Below are positions 55,566 to 64,000 of a stretch of 64,000 nucleotides of DNA, in pieces. This DNA comes from Platerodrilus igneus. Its lineage: Eukaryota > Arthropoda > Insecta > Coleoptera > Lycidae. The translations under genes and the position numbers were made by a program. Below the pieces are notes generated by a model. That model saw only the letters and a program-made list of their open reading frames with translations, was not told the DNA's origin and ran no database searches. Location: contig JARFIW010000108.1 of NCBI GenBank assembly GCA_036346225.1, positions 1,240,001-1,304,000 on the forward strand. Direction: 5' to 3'. Each line of letters starts with the position of its first letter. Within the stretch, counting starts at the first letter, position 1.

Positions 55566-57305
55566 TGTTACGTTTTTTTTTTCGTGGCAGTCACGTTGGG
55601 CGCCAAAAATATATGTTACGTAACCCAGAGAAAGTCAAGAAATGACCCGGCTCAATCGGAGAGTAGGGGGGTTGTAGAAAGCAGACTGACCTATGACGGA
55701 TGCGACGGTAAGGAGTTAGTAACAGTACCTGCAATAAAAGAAATTAGAATAGTAAACCTGCAATAAAAAAGATTAGTCCTGCAAACCTGAAATAAAGAAA
55801 AAGCATAGCAGCAATGAAAAGTCTAAATTATTCAGTATTTTGTAGAATGTAAAAAAAAAAGAAACTGTTTCGATAATCTATATAATATAACAACGGTAAA
55901 AGCAATACAACAAATTTTTAGTACAAAGCGAGGTAATATTGGGAAGTAGCAGAAACGTTTGCTCACAAACCAATTAAACATAAATCAGACAAAATGTTAA
56001 AAAAAATAAATAGGTAAGACACAATTGACATGAGTAATTTAGTAGTATTGATTTTTTTTTCTTTCTTTCTTTTTTTTCACTATGTTTTAAAATAGCCTGC
56101 AAGTCTATTGTAAAAGGTATCAGAAACACAAAGATATGGTAAAGCAACGGATAGATATTTAACGTAATAATCAGTAGGAAATGGTTCACTTACAAAAGTC
56201 CTTCAGCAACGCCTCCTTGCAACGGAAGTGTGAGATTCAACGATGTCCTCCACTAACGAAGCACTTCACCCTTGACTGTGAGGGTGTTGATGGAACTTCT
56301 CACACGTTACACTAATCACACCTACGTATTTCACTGGTGTTAACAGCAGACGTTATCACACGTCGGGACTATGTAGCCCTGATAAATTTCTTGGTAATTC
56401 TATTTCCTAAGACAATAATTTCGAAATATTCGGAAGCACTAGTTTAATTTCAACGGGGACCAAAGGTATATTAGTTTCATAAACATTCCCAAAAGCAGTG
56501 AGAAACTTCAACCAATACCATTGTCAGCCGGTAATCTGTTATGTTTGGCAAATCACAAAATTTGCTCAAGCAATGATCTATTTTAGGTTCTTTGTTGTTA
56601 AAAAAATTCAGAAACTACAGTAGCATTGTAGTTAAATCATTCAAAGTATGCGCCACTCCGAAAAGAAAGAAAAAAGGGACCGCGAAACTAGATCGCACAC
56701 CCACAGTTTTAATATCAAAAGACAAAACAACTAAAAAAAGAACCATAACGGGTACAGCACGTGTATCACTTAAGTACGTTCGTCAAAAAAAATGTTCCGT
56801 AGCACACTTTTGTCCGGTTAATATACAATTTTTATTTCACAAGAAAACAACAAAAAAATATCGTGCCGTGCTCGTACATGAACAATACGAAAAATTAAAA
56901 TCCCGCATTAATTCTCACTAGTCAAAGCAAAAAGGAAAACCGAATTTTTAACGTACTTAGTATATCGGTATAAAGAACAAAACACGACTCCTCGCCTGTT
57001 TATTCAACTCGTTCCATTACACTTCTTATCGTCTCTTATCTATCTTGCCAATAACCACATAAGGAACAGAATTTATCTTTAAGGCAAGACGAGAACGATG
57101 CACTCTATAATTAACTTTTACCTTACAAAATATCAAATATTTGATACACATATTCTGTGCTAAGTTTGTTATCTACTCATTATAATACGATGCACTCGCC
57201 TAAGGGGTTAATAAGTATTAAATATAAAAATAGTAATTCCTAGAAATGTATTTATGAATTGAGAAACAGCGTAAAAATGTTACGGTACAAAAAATGCCCG
57301 TTACA
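55566..57305 (-). mobile_element. Solo LTR-B inside the Polinton left arm
   Basis: TGTTACGTTTTT to CGTTACA, matching 18601-20317, with target duplication GCTT (55562-55565, 57306-57309). The right arm (TTAGTTAAAGCATATGTC at about 59043) shows the uninterrupted target. It begins with the primer-site-like CACGTTGGGCGCCAAAAAT near 55590. The plus frame 56592-56921 is lysine-rich and judged spurious. Confidence 0.9.
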
Positions 57306-57715
57306 GCTTTAACCAATACAAAGAAATAAGCACACAAAATTTTAATAATTTATTTTATCCAATTTACAGTTTAATAAATTTATAGAATACAATTTTACAA
57401 AGTATAACATTATTTCCTGTGTGTAGCCGAATCCAATCAGTTTAACCTGTAACAAAAAAAAAGATTAATGTGTTGTTTAAATAGACCTGTAATAAAAAGA
57501 GATTAATGTAAAAAAGAGGAGACGTGTTTTCGGTCAATAAGACATATTGTTGTTAATCTAACAATATGTTTTACCGTCCAGGGACACCACGTGGAGGTAA
57601 ACACATGCCGCCGGGAGCGATGGAATTATTAAGGATGGGGATGGTAGGTATGTCTTATAACTAACTTACATACTATATATACACAATAAAATATATACAA
57701 ATATAAACAACTATC

Positions 57716-57942
57716 TTATATCCTTATGCACAACCATTTACCAGAAGCATCCCACCGGGTCACGATTTTCACATCTACACGTTTGTCCACGTTCTCCATA
57801 GTCTTCCCGAACACTGCATTATTCATTAATTTATAAAAGTCTTTCTCAAATGCGTTTTTTGCCGATATCCTCAACCCGGTGTTAAGGTCGATATACACCT
57901 TCAACCATGGAGACTGAGTAAACTCTAAAACCCGGTGGATTG
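57716..57942 (-). pseudogene. Polinton DNA polymerase B fragment, minus strand
   Basis: Read toward lower coordinates it encodes [40 protein letters not shown] (motif B with K-x3-N-N-x2-F-G) and [20 protein letters not shown]. This is the palm region of protein-primed family B polymerases of Polintons, which copy the element from a terminal protein primer. After GKWLC it jumps directly to ATAAGGATATAAG, which in the right arm lies just after the polymerase C-terminus, so about 670 bases are deleted here. Confidence 0.85.
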
Positions 57943-57962
57943 CTTCTGGTAAATGGTTGTGC
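57727..57962. repeat. 33-bp inverted repeat forming the palindrome centre
   Basis: GCACAACCATTTACCAGAAG and 13 further bases at 57727-57759 are repeated inverted at 57930-57962 with one gap, leaving a 170-base loop (57760-57929). Both arms encode A-S-G-K-W-L-C of the polymerase when read outward. Confidence 0.85.
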
Positions 57963-58648
57963 GCGAACAAGCTAATTGCTCGACCTAACTTTAACAGTTG
58001 CTTAGTGTTGGGGGAAAATCTGGCGATTATACAGATGAATCGTGTAAAAGTGAAGTACGACAAGCCGATTTATGCAGGATTGTCAATTTTAGACCTATCC
58101 AAAACGCTAATGTATGACTTTCACTACAGTACCATGATTCCTCTGTATGGTCCCAGATTGTCTCTGCTTTATACGGATACAGACTCCTTAGTGTATAGTG
58201 TGCAAACTGAAGACTTGTATAGTGACATTAGTGCAAACATTGAGCATTTCGATACAAGTGATTACCCTCCAAACAATAAGTACAATATACCGCTTGTAAA
58301 CAAAAAAGTTGTGGAGAAATTTAAAGACGAGTTTTGTGGCGATTTGGTGTTGGAATTTGTAGGTAGTAGGGCTAAGTCCTACTGCATTATTAGTGAAAAG
58401 GATATTGTTAAAAAAATTAAGGTGTTAGTCGTAATGTGGTGGCGGGGATTAGTGTAGACAGTTTTAGGGATGTTGTTATTAATAATAGACATGCCCTCAT
58501 GAATACGATGGTATCAATCCGGAGTAAGAAACACCAACTTTACACCCAATTAATTAATAAAATCAGTCTATCGGGCGCAGATGACAAGCGTTACGTCATC
58601 CCCGGAAGCATATCAACCTACGCATGGGGGCATAAGGATATAAGCTAG
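57957..58648 (+). pseudogene. Polinton DNA polymerase B C-terminal fragment, plus strand
   Basis: It continues exactly where the minus-strand fragment stops: [32 protein letters not shown] and LLYTDTDSLVYSVQ (motif C with D-T-D-S, the metal-binding aspartates), then DTSDYPP and FVGSRAKSYCI, all typical of Polinton polymerases. A frameshift near 58425 leads to a second frame (58436-58648) with FRDVVINN and HALMNTMVSIRSKKHQLYT up to the C-terminus. The two fragments belong to one gene folded back at 57727-57962. Confidence 0.9.
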
Positions 58649-59055
58649 TTGTTTATATTTGTATATATTTTATTGTGTATATATAGTATGTAAGTTAGTT
58701 ATAAGACATACCTACCATCCCCATCCTTAATAATTCCATCGCTCCCGGCGGCATGTGTTTACCTCCACGTGGTGTCGCTGGACGGTAAAACATATTGTTA
58801 GATTAACAACAATATGTCTTATTGACCGAAAACACGTCTCCTCTTTTTTACATTAATCTCTTTTTATTACAGGTCTATTTAAACAACACATTAATTTTTT
58901 GTTTTGTTACAGGTTAAACTGATTAGATTCGGCTACACACAGGAAATAATGTTATACTTTGTAAAATTGTATTCTATAAGTTTATTAAACTGTAAATTGG
59001 ATAAAATAAATTATTAAAATTTTGTGTGCTTATTTCTTTGTATTAGTTAAAGCAT

Positions 59056-59509
59056 ATGTCTTGGGTAGCTAAAAAGGTTTTAAAAATGGAGTTAAATATA
59101 TACGAGCAAAAATTTAGAGGTTTGAGAGCTTAAAGTATAACTTTGCAGGGCGTGGTCCTATTTCAAATCTGTTTACAGATTCGGATTCTGTGTAAAATTC
59201 TAGACTAATTTAATGTATCGCATGACTAAAAAAATTTATAAGAACGCTCAGAAATCGGAAAAGGTAAGAAATCTTAAAATTGGGGTAGCTCCCTTAGGGA
59301 TGATGCTATCTAAAAAATTCCTAGAGATTCGGGTAGCTGAGAAAAATCTAATATTAATTGATACCAAACAAGATAGGTTTATCTCGAAAGATGAAAAATG
59401 GTTAGACGAAGAAAACTATTTGGTCCAGAATGTTAGCGGTAAAAAAAATCTTAAAAATAGGTTTATCTCGTGTGTGGAAATGTGGATGTTCATTTATCTC
59501 AAAAGATGA
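59056..59509 (+). pseudogene. Polinton terminal ORF, right-arm copy
   Basis: A short frame from ATG 59056 (MSWVAKKVLKMELNIYEQKF) ends near 59131, and a 98-codon frame follows at 59213-59509 with KKIYKNAQKSEKVRNLKIG, MMLSKKFLEIRVAE and SKDEKWLDEENYL. Basic and charged, no recognised domain. The same frames occur inverted in the left arm. They may be the start of a gene of the parent Polinton that reads inward from the terminal repeat, cut by the rearrangement, but this is inference. Confidence 0.4.
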
Positions 59510-59639
59510 AAAATTTAAGATATATTTATCTCGAAAGATGAAAAATGGTTAGTCGAAGAAAAACTATTTGGTCCAGATGTGGGTGCAAATGAGGATGCTG
59601 GTGCAAATTAGGGGGTGGATACGCCACAAATGTACTACT

Positions 59640-61900
59640 AGTGATAATACAATTATACGTGCCCGCCTCTAGCTACAATGAGGAAGAGGTGGAGACGATC
59701 TACAAAGATATCGAAGACATTCTAAGATACGTAAAACGACATAAAAATTTAATAACTATGGGGGATTTTAACGTAGTTATAAGTGAGGGTAAAGAAGGAG
59801 CGGTAGTAAGTTTATTCGGTTTAGGCACGACAAATGACAGGAAAAATAGACTAGTAGATTTTGCGACAAGAAAAATTTAACCATCATAAACACAGTATTT
59901 CAATATCACGCTGGAAGACGATACACGTGAAAGATGCCAGGAGATATAGAAAGATATCAAATAGATTACGTTCTTGTTAGACAACGGTTTAGGAATCAAA
60001 TAAAAGAATGTAGAAGCTACCCAGAAGAAGATATAGACACTGACCACAACATCGTAGTTATGAAGGCCGCTCTTAAATTTAAAAATTTGAAAAAGGAACG
60101 GAAAAGACACTTTGGCTTTGAGAAACTAAAAGATAAAGATATCAACGAAAGATTAGGAAAAAGTTAAATCAATTGCTGAAAGATTTCGGAAGTGAGGAAG
60201 TAGAAACAGAATGGAATAACATTAAATCTAGCTTAAACATGGCGGCCAAAGATTTTATAGGGTATACACAAAAAGAAAATAAGAAACCATGGATAACAAA
60301 GGATGTCCTGAATTTAATAGAAAAAAGACGAAAATACAAAAATATACCGGACAAAGCTGGAAAACAGAGATATAAAGCCATAAAATGGGAAATTATTCGC
60401 AAATGCATCACAACCAAAGAGCAATGGATTGATGAAAAGTGCAAAAAGGTACAAACTAAGATGGAAATAGGAAAGATAGACAAAGGATACAAACTAATTC
60501 GAATGAATTTTAAGAATATAAAACTGTATAGCAAATATATAAGGGGCGCGGGAGGAGACATCATTATAGAAAATTTAGAAAAGGTGAGGTGGTAAGGCAC
60601 CGAGTATAGATAAAGTGTTAGCAGAAACTCTAAAAGCCGCTGGACAAGCAGTAACAGAACGTCTCTTCCAACTTGTTAGCTATATGTATGGCACAGACGA
60701 GATACCCAAAGGTTTCAAACGTAACATAATAGTAACTATACTAAAAGTTGTAAAAACTTTCGAACAATAAATTTGACAGCACGCGTGTCGAAAATATTAG
60801 CGAGAATTGTACAAAAACGGATGGAAACGCGGATCGAAGAAATACTAGGAAAGATCAATTTGAGTTTTGGCGAAGGAAAGGTACACGGGAGGCTATTTGA
60901 GTTCTAAGGGTGATAATGGAGAAGACAATAGAAAAAAAGGACGATGCGTGTATATAGGGTTTGTAGATCTGGAAAAAGCATTCGACAATGTAAAATGGAA
61001 AAAATGTTTGAAATACTCAAAAAGATTGGCATAAGTTTTAGGGATAGACGGATAGTATATTGCTTTTACAAAGAGCAAACAGCGGTAATAGAATTAGAGC
61101 AGGAACGTAGGGAAGTAAATACTAGGAAAGGAGTAAGATAAGGATATGCCCTATCTCCGTTAATTTTTAATTTGTACATCGAAGAGGCAATAATGCTGTC
61201 ATGTGCAGAAAGACATTTGGAGTTGTTATGCAGGGACAAAAGATTGATATGCTTAGATTTACAGCTGATATAGTGGTACAGGAAGAGTTAGAAGCAGCTC
61301 TTAGTGAAATGGAAACAGTTTTAACAGAGAGATGCGGTATGAAAAATAACAAAAATAAAACTAAAGTACTAGTTTGCAAGGAAAGGAAAAAATAATAAAA
61401 AACTAGAATACAAATAGCAAACGAAAACTTACAAGAGGTTAAGAATTTCTGTTACCTAGGAAGCCAAATAATGCAAGATTAGAAAAGCGCAAAAGATATA
61501 AAACAAAAATTAGCACAGTCATTCTACATTTATCAAGAAAAAGCAACTACTATGTTCAAAAACAAATATAGAAGCAAGAAAATATTGCTGAATGCATACG
61601 TGTAGCACGGCACTGTACGGCTATGAAACTTGGACAGTAGAAAAAGCAGCCAGGAAAAAGATAGAAGCCTTTAAAATATGGTGCTACAGACGTATGATGA
61701 AGATATCATGGACAGACAAAGTTAAGAAAAACGTGGTTCCAGAAATGGTAGGGGAAGAAAGAAATATGTGGAAAACAGTACAAAATAAGAGAGATTGGAT
61801 GTTAGGTCACATACTAAGACATGAGGGAATAGTGTGGAGTATAGTAGAAACAGAGATACGAAATAAGAGAGGTAGAGATATGGCACACATATAGTCAAAG
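59640..61900 (+). pseudogene. LINE-A copy 3, endonuclease end and RT
   Basis: It resumes with IIQLYVPASSYNEEEVE and MGDFNVVISEG (59641-59880), DYVLVRQRFRNQIKEC and DTDHN (59934-60167), the linker (60173-60595) and RT pieces: VDLEKAFD near 60960 (intact first aspartate), EVNTRKGVR (60944-61141), and LRFTADIVV (F-T-A-D instead of F-A-D-D, 61201-61395). The C-terminal region LYGYETWTVEKAARKK and WCYRRMMKISWTDKV is at 61592-61894. About 150 bases around the RT start are deleted at 60593. Many stops; the gene is dead. Confidence 0.85.
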
Positions 61901-62815
61901 TGCTAGTTTTGCAATATCCTCAACTAATGTTAATTGTGTAATTCGGCAATTGTCTGTGTTGAAGAATCTTGGTAGTCGCTGGCTGCTTAACCCCTTTCAC
62001 AAACCACTGAATGTAAGTGAACTAGGGCATATATTTAAAAAACAATAGAAGAGAATCCGAGCTGTATCTAGGCTGGTGGAATTTCAGGGACTGAGTAAGC
62101 TAGCTCAGAATAGAAATCAGCAGAGGCACGCGTCAAACCTGTTCCAACGAAAAACTTATTGCACTTAAATCTGATGAGTACTAGAAACAAATACAGGTGT
62201 TGATTTTGCTATATTTTCAACTGATTCTGATTGTACGAAAGGAGTTATTGGAAAACTATTAATTCGGCAAATGTCCAAGAGTTGGGGGATCTTAGTAGCC
62301 ACATATTGCTTAATCCCTTTCATATATCACTGAATATCGATAAATAGGGTATATATTTACAAAACAATAAAAGGTAAACCGTGCTGTATCCAAGGCAGTG
62401 GGAATCTTAGAGAACTGTGTAAGCTGCTCGGAATAAAAATCAGCGCAGGTATGCGTCCAACCAGTTCTAAGACCAAAAAATAATTGCACTTAAACGTGAT
62501 GATTATTATAACAACAACAGTTGTTAGTATTGAAATATTTTCAACTCATCTTGATTGTGCAAAAGGATTTATTGGACAAGTATTAATTCGGCAAATATTC
62601 AAGTGTTGGGGGATCTTGGTAGCTATGCTACTTAATCCCCTTCACATACCACTGAATATCGGTGAAATAGGGTATATATATTTACAAAACAATAGAAGGG
62701 GAACCAAACTGTAGCTAACATAAAAGAGCAGCGGTTATGTACTAAGACAACACACATAGAAACCAGGAAAAAGGTGTTAGAAACATATGTTTGGAGCACA
62801 TCACTGTACGCATAT
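61900..62815 (+). repeat. LINE-A 3'-end tandem array, copy 3
   Basis: One partial and two fuller 3'-end units occur at about 61905-62050, 62065-62375 and 62385-62700, recognised by TCAACTAATGTT, TAATTCGGCAAATGTC, ACCACTGAATATCGGTG and CAATAGAAGGGGAACC. A junction to upstream RT codons (CGGTTATGTACTAAGACAAC, 62732) follows, as in the arrays at 10990-11697 and 28629-29360. Confidence 0.8.
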
Positions 62816-62819
62816 AAAA

Positions 62820-62945
62820 TAAACATCAGTATTCTCAGTTCCAATAGCCAAAGTAATTAAAGCGTCATGAATGGCGCTAAGTTGATAACGAACTGCTTCA
62901 ACACTGCTTATTCTTGCTTCCCAATGTGTTTCACTTAGTTTTTTT
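62820..62945 (-). pseudogene. hAT-like transposase fragment
   Basis: The minus strand encodes KKLSETHWEARISSVEAVRY and QLSAIHDALITLA, matching the L-S-x-T-R-W-E-x-R motif region of hAT-like/ZMYM-type transposases (here H replaces R). Only about 42 codons remain. Confidence 0.7.
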
Positions 62946-62946
62946 G

Positions 62947-63308
62947 GTATGAAACTACGACAGTAGCTGGAGAAGGAAATCGCCTTATTATGGTGCGTGT
63001 AGTGTCTACAGAAGGATTTATAGAAGATTGTTTGTAAACGAGCCGTCGATTACCACGAGAAAATAAATTCAAAAATTCAAAGCTACCAGATAATGCTGTA
63101 ATTGTTACGGACAATACGTCTTATCACAGCCGCATATTGAACGTGATACCAATTACATGTTCAAAAAAGAAAGACATGCAAGAATGGCTACGATTAAAAG
63201 ATATTCAATTTAGCGAAATCATGGTGCGATCAGAACTGCTCCATTTAATTAAATTGCATAAGGAACAATATAACCAATATGCGATTGATGAAATGGCTAA
63301 AAGTTATA
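62947..63308 (+). pseudogene. DDE transposase fragment (IS630/Tc1/mariner-like)
   Basis: Codons give WYETTTVAGEGNRLIMVRVV and STEGFIEDCL, a TAA, then LPDNAVIVTDNTSYHSR (second catalytic aspartate region), CSKKKDMQEWLRLKDIQF, LLHLIKLHKEQYNQYAIDE and MAKSYN. This is the pattern of DDE_3 transposases related to Tc1/mariner. The stretch between GFIEDCL and LPDNA is shortened, and the part carrying the last acidic residue is replaced by gag sequence. Confidence 0.7.
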
Positions 63309-64000
63309 ATATATTTGTGTTAGCCGATTTACGGATATTGATAGCGTATTTCGGAGACCAGCGGAATATCAAATGTCTTATCAGGGACTTAATAAACCTA
63401 CGAATGGAAACTAATCAATCACCATACCAATTTGGTATGCGATGTCAGGACGTAGGAAGTTTAATCAAAACCAAACTAAAACTCGAGGAACCCGATCAAA
63501 ACATACGTTTAATAAAGACAAATATGTACGACGAAATGGCTTTAGACACCTATATAAACGCGTTACCCGAACGATTATCGAATAAAATAAGATTTTAACA
63601 TCCCCAAAATTTAGAAGAAGCAATGAACTTGATTGTAAAAGAAGAAAGCGTTATGTATTACAGAAATAAAATTTACAATCCTAACGCAAATAAAAATTAC
63701 TCACCAATTAAAACGATACAAGTCGCGAAACAAATACCAACATAACCGAAACGTACATCAATTAACGTACCAATGAATCACCCACGAATAAACAATCCAA
63801 ATTCTAATAACACAAGTTTCAACAACCAATTTCAGCAATTTCCAAAACAAACAGTAAATTCAAATTTTATAAAAACCGCATTTACACCAAAATTCAATCA
63901 GAACGCGAATCGAACATGGCAAACATTTGGCGCAATTTTTAACAGAAACGCACCCATGACAAGTAATAACAAGAACCCCAATAATTATTACAAACTGACC
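63309..64000 (+). pseudogene. Gypsy-like Gag fragment, running off the window
   Basis: From about 63309 the same frame reads IFVLADLRILIAYFGDQRN, INLRMETNQSPYQFGMRCQD and TYINALPERLSNKIRF, the L-x3-F-G-D-x-R, Q-x-x-x-F and L-P-x-x-L pattern of Ty3/Gypsy capsid domains. A TAA at 63596-63598 follows; HPQNLEEAMNLIVKEESVMY continues after it. The rest is N/Q/P-rich nucleocapsid-like sequence (INNPNSNNTSFNNQFQQFPK) with another stop near 63745. The upstream border is fused in frame to the transposase. Confidence 0.75.

Larger units (their letters stand above)
54979..59639. mobile_element. Palindromic Polinton/Maverick-derived element
   Basis: Both ends are inverted copies starting AGTAGTACATT, flanked by the 6-bp duplication AGTGAT (54973-54978 and 59640-59645) in LINE-A. 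A 5'-AG terminus and 6-bp duplications are known Polinton hallmarks. The arms, about 1.0 kb each after removing the LTR-B insertion, correspond over 54979-55565 plus 57310-57726 (left) and 58632-59639 (right). Between them lie two oppositely oriented pieces of a protein-primed family B DNA polymerase. No integrase, capsid, ATPase or protease gene is present, so this is a non-autonomous derivative moved in trans. Confidence 0.85.

Noticed and set aside
56592..56921. 109-codon basic ORF
   Set aside because: It lies inside a reverse-oriented solo LTR-B and is open only in this copy.

Overview
This window looks like an intergenic, transposon-saturated stretch of an AT-rich animal genome, most probably an insect. 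I found no convincing host protein-coding gene. Nearly everything recognisable is mobile DNA: several Ty3/Gypsy-like LTR families, a BEL/Pao element, a LINE family with an RTE/BovB-like APE endonuclease and reverse transcriptase (called LINE-A here), a Jockey-like LINE (LINE-B), an R1/I-like LINE (LINE-C), a Penelope-like element, a tRNA-derived SINE, a foldback element, a Polinton/Maverick-derived palindrome, and scraps of hAT-like and Tc1/mariner-like transposases. The insect assignment rests on this mix and on a tRNA-Lys(CUU) copy of the kind insects carry. The species cannot be named from the sequence.

Layout. 1-6108: two tandem units of a pol-deleted Gypsy element (LTR-A), one complete LTR-gag-pro-pol remnant-LTR unit preceded by the 3' end of another; its primer-binding site is a complete 76-nt tRNA-Lys complement. 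6109-8059: an AT-rich unassigned block between two (TA)n tracts. 8060-10347: a reverse-strand LTR of a second Gypsy family (LTR-C). 10348-11700: a 3' fragment of LINE-A with tandem 3' ends. 11700-13160: a reverse-strand Penelope-like element. 13300-29760: one LINE-A copy split by two later insertions with clean target duplications, a non-autonomous LTR element (LTR-B, 14874-20317, TSD AGAT) and a BEL/Pao element (21832-28518, TSD CATAC). 30860-36135: LINE-B split by LINE-C (31887-34566, 11-bp TSD). 37370-38625: second LINE-B copy. 38626-44905: LTR-C element with decayed gag and protease and most of pol deleted. 44932-46960: a probable reverse-strand relative (LTR-D). 47020-48960: a diverged LINE-A copy. 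49035-49644: foldback element. 51165-62815: third LINE-A copy, split by a SINE that itself holds a solo LTR-B, by a solo LTR of an unknown family (TSD ACCG), and by the Polinton palindrome (54979-59639, TSD AGTGAT), which holds another solo LTR-B (TSD GCTT). 62820-64000: hAT-like scrap, DDE transposase scrap and a Gypsy-like gag running off the window.

Almost all reading frames are broken. The best preserved element is the BEL/Pao copy, whose two 358-bp LTRs differ at about two positions although its pol frame is interrupted. The most unusual features are the tRNA-length primer-binding site, the short tandem primer-site-like arrays at several LTR ends, the LINE-A 3' tandem arrays that share one junction in three places, and the Polinton palindrome whose centre is a fold-back inside its DNA polymerase gene. 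I made all comparisons by eye; identity figures are approximate.
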